DNA of 64,000 nucleotides from Ampelocalamus luodianensis (lineage: Eukaryota > Streptophyta > Magnoliopsida > Poales > Poaceae). This document shows, piece by piece, positions 1-10,139 of the stretch (its first letter is position 1; each line of letters starts with the position of its first letter). Under the pieces are notes generated by a model. It was not told where the DNA came from, searched no databases, and worked only from the letters and a program-made list of their open reading frames with translations. The DNA is taken from positions 33,812,143-33,876,142 of the forward strand of contig CM070627.1 of NCBI GenBank assembly GCA_036346255.1, read 5' to 3'. Position numbers and translations under genes: made by a program.

Positions 1-561
1 AACCCTCCGGTAGGGGAACTCTGTGTTATAACCGATCTCGATCTCGCAGTGGCTCTGCGTGGGACGATTGAATTTGGATGAACAACATGTTCGATCCTCT
101 TCCCTCACGGAAATGCTCGGAGAGAGGACCATCGATGTCGATGGAGCTCGGGATAATGGCTTCGAACTTGTCTCGCCAACTCGAATCGTCTTGGGGACTC
201 AACACTTAGAGGAAAAGCTCGCGTCGTGTTGCGAGTTTGCCCTAAGACGTGGTCGTTGTCGGGTCGAGTTGACCCTTGCCTCCCGAGGAAATTGGTCCTC
301 GGTGGCATCGTCGTGGGGATAAGGATCCTCTCGACTCGGTGGTAATGCGCTCCGAGATCCGATAGAAGATCTCCGAGGCGCATACCGTCGAAGATTCGAT
401 ACTCGGTTCGTATTCGAGACCGGCATCCATGTCGATGTCTGCGTAATCGGCCAAGTCGAACCAATTCTCCTCATTCCATTCTCCTGGTATGGTAGCATAA
501 AAGAGAAAAGGAAGAACTATTGATAAGGAATTACCAGAGGATCCCCACGGACGGCGCCAAC
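1..561 (-). mobile_element. Ty3-gypsy retrotransposon, 5' internal region (PBS and gag start), runs off the window
   Basis: Read on the minus strand, the LTR end at 562 is followed by a primer-binding-site-like sequence TGGCGCCGTCCGTGGGGA (about 543-560), then a leader. At 454 a reading frame opens with MADYADIDMDAG and is rich in charged residues, as at the gag N-terminus of grass gypsy elements. This frame stops after 70 codons at 242. A second frame covering 105-464 carries alternative coding, so gag looks frameshifted. The rest of the element lies left of the window, so gag, pol and the second LTR cannot be checked. The assignment rests on the PBS position and general gag resemblance; no gag domain core is visible here. 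Confidence 0.6.
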
Positions 562-1423
562 TGTCGGTGTTTTAGAACCGATCTTACGTAAAGATTGTTT
601 GATTCGGGGGGTCTCCACAATTGATCACACAGACGAAGAAGACACGGGGATTTTTATAAAGGTTCGGGCCTTCTCCGTTGAGAATAACAACCCTACTCCT
701 GTGTATCTTGTATTTGCTCTTTGGATTACAATCGAATAAGTATTTTCCTAACTGTTCTCCAAAGAAGGCTCTATTTCTTCTTTGCCCAAAAGCCTCTCCT
801 CTATCTCTAATGATACCTATTTATACTAAACAATAGTGGACGTTGTCCTTCGGGCTAATTAGTCGCTCATTATTATGTAATAATGAGAGTAATTACTGAG
901 TAGTAGTAACCTCCCATGTCACAATCGATTACGATGAGATAGTGGAATTATCTACGATTATGTCGAGATAATCGCGTATTTTGACCGCTTAGATTCTCAC
1001 CGTTTAATGGGCCGTCAAACGGGTGGGTCCAGTAAGTCGTGAGGAACTAGTAGCAGGCCCCGATCGTAGAAAAACTTACGACCAGACATACTCGTAACGA
1101 TCATACCATAGTCGTAGGAGAGCTTACGACTAGGTAGTAGTCGCAACGATTATCCTGTGGTCGTAGAAGAGCTTACGACCAGGGGGTAGTCGTAGGGATT
1201 ATCCCGTGGTCGTAGAAGAGCTTACGACCAGGGGGTAGTCGTAGGGATTATCCCGTGGTCGTAGAAGAGCTTACGACCAGGGGGTAGTTGTAGGGTGGTC
1301 TACGACTTCCTGACTAGTTCTTCCCTTTTGATATTCTAAGGGGTATGTCTTATGATGTCATATTTCTTGATTATGGAGTAAATAAATGAGGATTACTTAG
1401 ATCCTCGTCAAGTGCCGAGAACA
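562..1423 (-). repeat. 5' LTR of the minus-strand gypsy element
   Basis: The LTR terminus TGTCGGTG (minus: CACCGACA) abuts the PBS at 562. The outer end is placed at the CA of GAGAACA near 1423, because the minus strand then starts with TG. This outer border is approximate, since the partner LTR is outside the window. The LTR has no ORF and contains a 49-bp tandem array, listed separately. Confidence 0.55.
1062..1306. repeat. 49-bp tandem repeat, about five copies, inside the LTR
   Basis: Copies start at 1062, 1111, 1160, 1209 and 1258, an exact 49-bp step. The two left copies are divergent and the three right ones nearly identical. Each unit holds an inverted repeat of the type TCGTA(A)G...CTTACGA plus a second GTCGTAGGGAT block. 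Confidence 0.9.
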
Positions 1424-1885
1424 AAAAGGGGCAAAAAAGAAGGGAGTAAGGGGGACACACCGGAACAGAGAATGGAGGCGGGGAAGTGTTGAGGTTGGAC
1501 GGCGATGAGATCCCATGGTGATGCAGGGAGCCAAAATTAGATGTTGGGGAAGGTAGAGGGAGGTGGAGAGATGCTCGATGAGAGAGGAATTGAAAGGGGC
1601 TTACCGGGTGAGGGATGGCGGTGGTAGCTGTGGTTTCTAGTCAGATTTGGGGAAGAAGAAGACGGCATGGTGCTTCTGTGAATGAAAACCAAATTGGCTA
1701 AGGGGAATTGAGTAGGTGGCCTGGGAACATGTTTTGATGCAAAAGGAATTAGAAGGAGCTCACTAGATTGGCCCAAACGACGAGGTGAAGGCGACGGTCG
1801 GTGCAAAAATGGTGCTTTCTTGAGCTTGATTCGGGCCTAGGGAGGAAGAAGATGGAATGGGGGGTTGGGAGTGGTCACCCGGGGA
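1424..1885. other. Unassigned, no gene seen
   Basis: Mixed purine-rich sequence between the gypsy LTR and the hAT terminus. The only open frame (1537-1806, -) is short and proline/serine-rich, with no recognisable domain. Confidence 0.5.
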
Positions 1886-2960
1886 TAGGGATGGCAACGG
1901 GGCCCCATTTCCCGTTCCTCACTGGGGAATTCACCCATTAGGGGCCAGAGTTGGGGTTATTTCTTCCCCCATTAGGGGTGCTAATATGAAAATCTTATTC
2001 TCCATCGGAGGAAGCGGGGCCAAGGCCATTCCCCTACTCCCCATACCCATTACCCACACAGGGCCTCTAAAAATCCTATGACATGTGGGACATTACATGT
2101 CAGTCTGAGCCTCTAAGGCACTAGTACTACCGCACTACGTGGTCTACGCCGCTACCGCATAGCACTACCGCACTACTATCATCCTCGAGAGCCACACCCT
2201 CTTCACAACAAGATTCTGCTCCTGAGTCTGTTAATGACTCAGAAGCACCGATGGGTGTGGATAGGAATAAGGAGGTTGAAATTTCAGATGATAAAAATGA
2301 AGATGGCAATGTTAGCTCAAAGAGAAAGTTGACTTCGGTTGTTTGGAAGGAGTTCAAGAGAGTGAAAGTCATGGGTCGAATCAAGGCAAAATGTAATCAT
2401 TGTTATTGCTGATGAACTTACTGAATCCTTGGTTGCTTGGAATCTTGATGAGAGGCTATCTACTGTGACTCGATAGTTGCTCTACAAATGACAAGATAAT
2501 TGATTTGTTAGAGAATAAGATTGGGTCGGGTGAGCTTATGGTGAAAGGTACGATGCTTCACATGAGTTGTTGTGCACGCATTCTCAACTTGATTGTGAAG
2601 GATGGCTTGGAAGTGATGCATCCTGCAGTTGAACACATTCGTGATAGTGTAGCTTTTTAGACTGCCACACCAAAGAAAGTGGAGAAATTTGAGGAAATTG
2701 CTAAGTTTGTGAAAGTTAAAATAACTAAAAAGTTAGCTCTTGACTGCAAAACTAGATGGAACTCTACCTTCACTATGCTTTGTGTTACTTTACCCTATAA
2801 GCTTGTTTTTGATCATGCGAAGCATGTTGAGAAACAATATACTTGTGTTCCTAGTGATGCAGAATGGTCATTTGTTGCTGATGTTGTTGACAGGCTACGA
2901 TTGTTCTTTGATATCACTGAAATATTTTTTGGAATCCTTAACAAAAAAAAACATGGATAA
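1886..2960 (+). pseudogene. hAT transposon remnant with BED-zinc-finger transposase
   Basis: A terminus typical of plant hAT elements (TAGGGATGGCAACGGGG) starts at 1886. Around 2300-2400 a plus-strand frame encodes a BED-finger-like stretch, VVWKEFKRVKVMGRIKAKCN followed by H-C. At 2530-2960 further pieces match the middle of RICESLEEPER-type transposases: cysteine and leucine-rich CARILNLIVKDGLE, then LDCKTRWNSTFTML. Stops at about 2475 and 2657 and loss of most sequence between finger and core show it is dead. No 3' terminus or target duplication was found. Family assignment is secure; boundaries are not. Confidence 0.75.
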
Positions 2961-4030
2961 GTTAACTTCAATGGGTTTTTTATATCTATTATATAATAAA
3001 AAAATTGTGGTACATGGTTAAAAGCTCAAAAAATAAAATAAACAGATAGATGTTCTTGAAAAAGAAATAGATAGAAATCCTATATATCTATAGGACTGGT
3101 CCCCACTAACAGCAATTAGTGCTAATTCCATGTTCTGTGGTGAAGACACATCATATCATCTGTATTATTCTCAGCCTTTGGATGGGAGTTGAAAGGTACG
3201 GATTAGATATGAAGATATAAGGGCATGTACAATGATATAGACAATTATTTTCTATAGTATTCTTTCATGTCATCTATATACAGAACTAAAGATGGCTTCT
3301 GCAATAGATTGTCAGGCATAATATGTCTTGTTTCATGTTATAAGCGTCAAAGCCAACCAGCCCAGCCCAAGGCTAGCGACACAAAACAAGCCCAGCCCAA
3401 TTTCACGTCTTTCCTCCGACCTCCATCTTCTTCGGCAGCGAGTGGCGTAAATCGAGAAACAGTCCAACGTTGCGTGCCTACCGGCGACGAGCGACGAAAC
3501 CGACGTGCGGATCCGAGGGGACGGGTGACAGCCTTTATTTTGCTCCTTGCGCGTCGTGGGATGCTCTCGTCGTCGTTTCGTCTTTTTTGGGGATTCCTCT
3601 GCCATCAAATCCATCTGTCTTGGACCTCTTGGTTTTCCACGAGCGCGTTCCCATCTCTTCCTGCCATTATTTGCATCCCCTTCCCGGCGTGCCGCTGCCG
3701 TTCTCTCTTGCTGACCTTTGCCTCCGCACACACCCGCTTTCTCGATTCTCAATCCCCACATTTCCCTCCCGATCCCCGTCGCTGCCAATCACGACGATGA
3801 CGTCTGACATCGTCCACCTCTGGTTATACTTCTGAGCAGATCCCTTAAGGTCCATTTTTCTTTGCATGTTTGATTTAACCATATTGGTGGAGTTCTTGCT
3901 TATTGCAAGGTGTTCCAGGACATGGACTTGCAGCAGCATCGTAAATTCGTAATAGCAAGCTAAGTCATATTTGTCATTGTAACCCTTTTTTTTTTTTGCC
4001 TCTCTAGATTAATTTTGAATATTTCCTAAA
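2961..4030. other. Unassigned; GC-rich 5'-UTR-like tract at 3400-3800
   Basis: AT-rich sequence up to 3300, including GGGCATGTACAATG near 3223, which resembles a Tourist terminus but has no partner. From 3340 to 3800 the DNA is GC-rich and resembles the promoter or first-exon zone of a plant gene. The open frames there (3267-3800 and others) are serine/arginine-rich and match nothing I know. It could be a truncated first exon. Confidence 0.35.
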
Positions 4031-4187
4031 TTCTAGGTATATATAATTATTTGATTTGCCTTTCCCTGTATGTAGTAGGCACCTTCAGTAAATTTGTTTT
4101 TGTGCTGACGACGATGCTAGAAGTAAGTAAATTCTGAGTATATATAATTATTTGGTTTGCCTTTCCCTACATGGGTATGTAGTACCA
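4030..4187 (+). repeat. Short direct duplication, about 100-bp step
   Basis: A block containing GTATATATAATTATTTG and TTTGCCTTTCCCT occurs at about 4035-4080 and again at 4135-4185. Confidence 0.75.
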
Positions 4188-4639
4188 TCGACTCTCTAAA
4201 CTCTACGAAGTAGACACTGTCAGAACGCCTTTAATTATTACATATCGTGTTATTTATATTTCTGTAATTTATTATTATTAATCATTTAATTTTCTTTTAT
4301 TTATTATTAAGACTAGACTTTTGCATTAGGAAACCTATGGATTCTGGTGGATACGATACTCTTAGTCATTTGAAATAGCTAGTGACAACGATATTGTGCA
4401 CTTGCGGTGCATTGGTCCGTCAAGCTCTTTCTGGCGCCGTTGCCCGGGAGCGTAGCATTTTTATTTTTGCATTTAGTTTAGTTTTATTTACTGTTTTTAT
4501 TATTTATTATTTTTCGGAATTTTAGTTTATTTATTAATTGCTACTCAAATTCATATCTATAATTGCACGTTGGGAGAACATTCTTTACATGAGAAGGATA
4601 AATACTTTGGTAGCATTACATATCCTACATCAAATAGAA

Positions 4640-5159
4640 ATTACGAGGCTAATCCTCATACTATTAGTATGCTGCGAACAAATCCTTTTTTCAGGAGGTG
4701 CAAATGAAGACCCTTAAACTCACATTAATTTCTTTGAACACAAGTGCACTACATTTAAATTGCATGCTTTCTGCGCAGATCAAATTAAGCTTAAATTATT
4801 CCCATTGACATTGAAAGATAGGGCTTTACATTGGTTATCTACTTGGCCCCTTGGAAGTTTTACAACATGGGAAAATTTATCTATTACTTTCTTAACTCAT
4901 TTTTATCTACAGAAAAAATCTTATGGAACTAGATTATTAATTTTGAATTTTAGACAAAAGAAAAATGAAAGTTTGATTAGAGCTTGTAAAAGGCTTTGAT
5001 CCTTATTAATGAATTGTCCCCATCACAATATTCCAGAATGGTTAATTTTACATACTTTTTATGGACTTAGCAATAACTGTAAAAAGGAAGCTGACCTTGC
5101 ACCGTTCATTAATTTTACCCGTTGTGGTAGGATCTACTAATCTTGCAGTGATATGCTTA
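4640..5159 (+). pseudogene. Gag fragment (retrotransposon gag domain)
   Basis: The open stretch 4760-4999 encodes LKLFPLTLKDRALHWLSTW, the conserved core of the plant Ty3-gypsy gag domain, followed by the TTWENLSITFLTHF segment. Upstream (from about 4640) and downstream (GLSNNCKKEADLAPF near 5065) gag similarity continues across stop codons. About 150 residues of gag can be traced. It would have formed the particle coat of the element in the cytoplasm. The frame is broken by stops and then by the MITE, so it is non-functional. Confidence 0.75.
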
Positions 5160-5603
5160 GAGCATCTACAACAGTCCACATCACTTGTTACTAGAGGTTG
5201 TCACATCAGCATTTATATGATGTGGAGGAAAGAAAGTGATGTTTTTAGATGAAGAGATCAGCAAATTGTTAATACCAAGACACAAGAAACAACCAAATAC
5301 CCTATTGAAGACTTACTTGTTACTTAAAAACGTGTTTTGTGGGTTCTATTGTCTCCAAGTAAAATATCCACCGGATCACTTATGTAGCCCAACTTCATTA
5401 TTGTTATGATAAATGAGACAAAACATGTAGGTCACAAAGTTGCACTTCATTATTGATCGTCAAGAAGCATGTACACTTGTAGCAATTAAAGTCTTAGACA
5501 CAAGCTCAAAAACAATCCATTGGAAGACTTGTTTATTTTTATTAGATTGAGTACTCTCTCTCATCTCAGTAAGAAACTAAGAAACAAACTATTGTAGATG
5601 CTC
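5160..5603. mobile_element. Tourist-like MITE (PIF/Harbinger)
   Basis: Terminal inverted repeats GAGCATCTACAACAGT and ACTATTGTAGATGCTC bound a 444-bp element. It is flanked by TTA on both sides (5157-5159, 5604-5606), the target duplication expected for PIF/Harbinger. It has no coding capacity and sits inside the gag fragment. Confidence 0.9.
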
Positions 5604-5837
5604 TTAAGAAAAGAAAATTTGGCAATAACCTTGGTTTGCCGAATCTTTGAAAGTGGTTCAACGTAAAGTAGAGAGGAACATACAAAATAAAAGCATCCTT
5701 GTTCAAGGAGCAATAGAAGGTAATGCATGTAAAACCTCAAGTGTCAATTGTTAAGATTTAATTTCTGAAGATGTTGAGGTCGAACAAGTTATTGTCATGA
5801 ATGAGGTGTTGACTATATCTTAAAGTTCTTACAAGTG

Positions 5838-5838
<1 letters not shown>

Positions 5839-5886
<48 letters not shown>
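5839..5886. repeat. (TA)n microsatellite
   Basis: About 24 TA dinucleotides in a row, directly left of the MULE insertion site. Confidence 0.97.
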
Positions 5887-5889
<3 letters not shown>

Positions 5890-5948
5890 TAAGCAATATA
5901 ATTGCATAGCGAATACAACACTATTTCCAAAGTCCTACAAAGAAACAA

Positions 5949-6226
5949 GATTTTTTTATTTAATCCTTTTTTATTAATATTTTAAAGTTAATCCCTAGCG
6001 AATTTTATTTCCAAATCTGACCCCTTTGGTCACGCCACCACCCGTGGCGTGGCCAAAGCGTACTGTCACGTCACCATGAGCGGCGTGACAAAACATACCA
6101 CGCAAGCCCTCGGCCGCGCGCCGTGCCAGCGTGGAGGGCTTGTGTGGCATCCGTCACGCCATAGTACATGGCGTGACAAGGCGGCACTGTCACGCCAAAA
6201 CTAATGGCGTGACAGTGGCGACTTAT
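5949..6226. repeat. Left TIR of the MULE
   Basis: It matches 11635-11906 in inverted orientation over about 275 bp. It contains consecutive hairpins. One is a 15-bp stem (6024-6038 with 6044-6058, one G:T). One is a 14-bp-class stem CCACGCAAGCCCTC/GAGGGCTTGTGTGG. One has arms 6153-6162 and 6168-6177. One is a perfect 13-bp stem (6185-6197 with 6205-6217). Confidence 0.93.
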
Positions 6227-7189
6227 GCATCTTCATTTTTTTCTCATCTCTCACGCACAGCACATATACATAACACCATGTACATGTAACATTTAAGAAT
6301 CCATAACTTAAAAATAGAGAATGTATCTGTGAACCAAAAATAACATCATCATTTTAACTGAAAGTAAATAGCTATATGAACCGATAATTTTTTTTGTAGA
6401 AGTATGGACATATGGTAGACAGTACCGCTGAGGAAACATGCGTAGAAATCCTACAGGAATAATAGGTGGTGCTCATTAAGAAATAAGGGCATGGAGGTTT
6501 GTAAATTAGGGTTTCCTTTTCTCGGAAATCAGGGTTTCATCGCAGTTTTAGCGCTGTTTGTAATAATTTCAAAATATAGCAAATGAGTTTAGGAAAATTA
6601 CCAAACTTTTTGTGGAGGCTCCCGTCATAGTGTTGTTGCTTCCATAAATTTTGTATAATTTTATTCGTTTAGAGAAAGGATGGTTGATAAGAATATCAGA
6701 CGAGGTATAACCTTGAGGATGTCGTCCAAGCAAACTGTCTGCTGAAATACTTGTTATCCAACCTATTGGAGTCTCTACTCGATAAAGTCATCGACGTATA
6801 TCTGTGATGATCGATGAAGTACTTTATGAAGCTTATAGAGAATATGATTGAAGGGGTTGAGAACGCTCGTTGTGATTATGAAGATGCCCTAAAACATGGA
6901 GGATTCGATGTCGGTGCCAATGGTTTTTTCTGGGATTCCACTAAAATAGACATACTTGCAATATAAGCTTGCTTTGATGGCTTAGCGGAGATACGGAACC
7001 AGAACTACATTAGAGTCCGCGAACAGAAGCATGTTACACGTAGTGACATGGCATGATGGTTCGGCTAATTGCTTTAGTCATCCTCGCTACTATTACGGTA
7101 CATTGCGACACAAGCATCCGGACTATATAACTATACATGTCTTTAGAGGATAGTAAAAAACATGCGGGGTAGGACGGGGGACTATTACG
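6227..7189. other. MULE interior; degenerate coding-like stretch on plus strand
   Basis: AT-rich. Between about 6745 and 7060 a plus-strand frame reads like protein but is interrupted by stops; KLIENMIEGVENARCDYEDA is its clearest segment, followed by LKHGGFDVGANGFFWD. I do not recognise it. It may be a captured gene fragment. Confidence 0.35.
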
Positions 7190-7783
7190 TAATGACCTGA
7201 CCTACTGCGTGGACCGGGGCCATTTTCCCTTCCTTGCTAGCACGGCGTTGAACTCCTGGCCGGCCTTCCCCTTCCCCTTGTCGCGGGACTGTCCACGTGG
7301 TGCTGGTATATCGAAGTCCTCTATGTCCTATGATTGCATGGTGTAAGTACACCGTACAGTGAAAAACGTAGTAAGGATGTAAATTCTTCATAACTCACGT
7401 CGTCGATACGGATTAGGCCCGGGCGACCGGATACGCTGTGGCGGTCGGGCTCAGCCGCATGAGCCTTTCCCTTGCCCTTGTCGTGGGACTGACCACGTCG
7501 GGCTGGTATGTCGAAGTCGTCCATGTCCTGCGATTCCTTGATGTAAGTGCATCGTATAGTAAAAATTGTAAGAATGATCTAAATTCTTCATAACTCACGT
7601 CGTGGATAGGGATTACGCCGGCGGCCGGATCGTTGTGGCGACCAGGCTCAGCCGCATGAGCCTTTCGCTTGCCCTTGTCGCGGACCGCCCACGTCGGCCG
7701 GTATGTCGAGTCGTGCATGTCTGCGATTCCTTGATGTAAGTGCATCGTATAGTAAAAATCGTAAGAATGATGTAAATTCTTCA
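7190..7783 (-). repeat. Tandem exon-intron repeat, three ~200-bp units plus a partial
   Basis: Units are 7190-7390, 7391-7590 and 7591-7783, with a partial fourth from 7784. Each starts (plus strand) with TAACTCACGTCG or a relative and includes one exon plus a short intron. The encoded block contains a GKGKAHAAEP-like motif. Confidence 0.85.
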
Positions 7784-8396
7784 TAACTCACGTCGTCGAT
7801 ATGGATTACGCTCGGCGACTCATCGCGCTCGCCGGTGCCTCCTCAGCGGTCGATGCGTAAGGTTTCCACCTCACGAACGGTTCTCGGCCCGCACCGAGTA
7901 GTTCAAAGATGTACTTGCCGGATGAATGCCCCGTCGTACATCTCTGGGCCATCGATCCACTGGAAGAAGTGGCAGCGCATCTCGGGCTGCCATCACGTGG
8001 GGATGAAGTTAAAAATTTGAGGAAATCAACGTTGACAAAAATCGATGCGCGCGAAAGAAACACTTACGAGGTGGTGCCCGCACTGTAGTATGCCCGGGCG
8101 GCAGTGGCTGGGTGTGTGGACTGAATGATTTCTGCTAGTTCGCCGCACACACACTGCGGGATCGGATAACGTGGTGGTACTGGGGCATCTTTCATTGAAA
8201 AATCTGGGTATTGTAGATGTTTGCTTTTCTGCTTAAGCCACTTTTGCTTCTGCAACATCCTCGCGTAGAAGTTTGCCGAAGAGTCCATAGCTGGGTATCT
8301 ATTCGGTTGTCGTGCCAAGGATAAAACTCCATACTCGGATTCTTGGCCTGCATAGCGGTTAGGATTCGAGGAAGCAACCCGTAAGCCTCCTTCCAA
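7202..8396 (-). pseudogene. GRF-type zinc-finger reading frame with tandemly repeated exons
   Basis: From 8396 downward the frame encodes a basic region (KQKWLKQKSK), then a CVCGELAEIIQSTHPATAAR segment. A splice donor follows at 8067. The next exon (right edge 7986) gives RCHFFQWIDGPEMYDGAFI. Together these form a GRF-type zinc finger, a nucleic-acid-binding fold. The usual cysteine after AYY reads alanine (SAG), so one metal ligand may be lost. Downstream are exon copies with identical layout and GT/AG borders: 7599-7729, 7399-7536 (138 nt, phase-neutral) and a terminal one ending at stop 7202-7204. The 7599-7729 copy is 131 nt and would shift the frame. It is fused on its 5' side to the transposase fragment. 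Confidence 0.6.
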
Positions 8397-9616
8397 TCAC
8401 CCCACAATAACTGCATCGCTCTCTCCTTGGCCCTCCATGCTTTGCCGTACTTCACGCGGTACTTAATGAACCCAAATATAACCTCAATGAGGGTGGCGAT
8501 GGTCACATCAGGATCGACACCCACAACCCTGATAATACGTCTTGCAATGAAATTAGCAGTCGCCTGAAGGTGCTCCCCCGACACTCGAGCAGTCCCACAA
8601 GAGTGAGGTTGCTTCACGTTTGCGATTTTCCATTGTTTGTCCCTAGTTTTGCGGCCCCATACCTTCCATCCGCATCCCCCTTTCGCACCTCACGGTGTAC
8701 CTCTTGTTCACATCGGAGTGTGTCACTACGAACGGACGATGGTGCCGCACTGAGTATTCTTGCAGCCAAACCTTCATGTCCTCCAAGGTTGGAAACAACA
8801 TGTTCTTCCGTATTATGTCAGTCTCCGGATCCGCAATTCCATTCCTGCTCTTCAACCCATTAGCACAAACCACCTTATCAGCCATACTCACATCATCGAA
8901 TGCGTGCACCAACGGGACCTCACCCATAACACTGCGAAGAACCCGCCCTTCCTCAGAGGAGAAAAGCGGTGCGGCAGCCTCATTTTGATCGAGCTCCATC
9001 CTTCGTCGGAATCCACTCCACGGATTGTTTCCTCACGAAACAACTCCTCCTCAAGCTCGTTGTTCATTACAGCGCCATTAAAATCAGTCACAGGGTCAAT
9101 AACATGTTGCGAGGAAGAAACAGGCAGATCGATCGATAATGCGTGGGCAAGGTTGGTAGGACTGACGCTAACGAATTCAGCCGAAGGTTGCTCCTCCATT
9201 GGGGGGCCTCCAGAATTATGGACATCAAGGTCTAGTTCCTCCGTGTTGCCATTCACCACATCCAAATTGTCTGGCAAATCCTTAACAACGTTCATTGTTC
9301 TCTCCACCGCCACTTCCAACGAACGGACCTGGGATGCGAGCACAAGATCCTTGTATGTGTCCCAATCATCGTCGGACAAGATTGGCACCAAACAGGCGTG
9401 CACCTTACAACCCACACCAGCATCATATCGCCCCTGCAGTCCGACAACGACCCCAGGCTCATCCCATCGAAATGTCGACTTTATCCTACTCAGAAGAGTT
9501 CGAAAGTCCGGTGATTCGCGAAACAAAAGAACGGTAACTTCCATGCCACTAAAGTCGACATCACTACCCGTTTGGCTAATCGGTCCACCGGTAAATACAC
9601 GTACAACTTTATCCAT
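8192..9616 (-). pseudogene. MuDR-type transposase, N-terminal part, frameshifted and lacking the catalytic domain
   Basis: Start MDKVVRVFTGG at 9616. Residues 1-110 resemble the N-terminal module of plant MULE transposases. An acidic linker follows. At about 8870-8690 comes the MuDR DNA-binding region (LFPTLEDMKVWLQEYSVRHH, then KRYTVRC). At 8617-8330 comes the zone before the DDE core (GTARVSGEHLQATANFIARR, then YGKAWRAKERAMQLLWGDWK). Frame changes are needed near 9000 and 8660. After MQAKNPSMEF the reading passes into the GRF-finger frame, so the DDE integrase-like domain and the SWIM finger are missing. The usual protein exceeds 700 residues; about 430 remain. Confidence 0.85.
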
Positions 9617-9890
9617 CTACATCCAACAAAATATTGCAAAGTCAGTACCGCATTCCATATGTATGAAATATCGCAATCAATATTGCATATAACAAAAGTT
9701 GCGCAGTTCGAAGGTACAAACTAATGGTTCATATCAGCTTTATTGTAGTTTTCTGATCTATAACTCTCATATTTCTGTAGAAGAGACTAACGCTTTATTG
9801 AGATGTGTTAGACCATACACAGTGCACGAATAACACCAAGAAACAATGAGATGCAAAAAGATCAAAATCCTACACTATCCGAGTCTCTCG
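9617..9890. other. Upstream of the transposase frame
   Basis: AT-rich, 5' of the transposase start on the minus strand. No clear TATA box or other element was distinguished. Confidence 0.4.
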
Positions 9891-9903
9891 TGCTCGATCC
9901 ACG

Positions 9904-10139
9904 CTCGAGATCCGTTTCGAGACCGCCCAAACCACGTGTTTGGGACCGCTCGGAGCTTGCCTCCGAGTGCGACCTACACTACCCTAGATCCACGTGCCCA
10001 GGTACGCTCGAGATCCCGTTCTCGAGACCGCCCAAACCACGTGTTTGGGACCGCTCAGGGCTCATTCTGAGTGCGTCCAGACTTCGCTCTGGTACGCGCT
10101 GAGCTACTGCGCTCGAGTGCCACGAACCACTCGTTCGGG
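9904..10139. repeat. Array of about eight short hairpins
   Basis: Consecutive inverted repeats with 5-7-bp stems and 5-8-nt loops: CTCGAGA/TTCGAG (from 9904), CCCAAAC/GTTTGGG (9927), CTCGGAG/CTCCGAG (9949), CTCGAGA/TCTCGAG (10007), CCCAAAC/GTTTGGG (10030), CTCAG/CTGAG (10053), CCAGA/TCTGG (10077), CGAAC/GTTCG (10122). They are spaced about 22-25 bp, except for a gap near 9970-10006. The first three types recur in order, so part of the array is a ~105-bp duplication. Confidence 0.85.

Larger units (their letters stand above)
4200..5850 (+). mobile_element. Ty3-gypsy retrotransposon fragment (LTR end, PBS, gag)
   Basis: The PBS TGGCGCCGTTGCCCGGGA lies at 4432-4449. An LTR end ending in CCGTCA lies just upstream at about 4420. 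The internal region reads plus. No pol and no second LTR follow, so this is a 5' fragment. It is interrupted by a MITE at 5160-5603 and ends before the TA repeat at 5839. Confidence 0.75.

Noticed and set aside
1062..1306. CRISPR-like regular repeat
   Set aside because: Units are contiguous with no unique spacers, and the genome is a plant; this is an LTR tandem repeat.
3221..3290. Tourist-like terminus GGGCATGTACAATG
   Set aside because: No inverted partner or target duplication found within the window.
3267..3835. 177- and 121-codon frames as a possible gene
   Set aside because: No domain and no splice-consistent continuation. Kept only as an unassigned GC-rich tract.
9904..10139. tRNA or rRNA genes
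   Set aside because: The hairpins do not form a cloverleaf, and no A/B boxes or 5S boxes are present.
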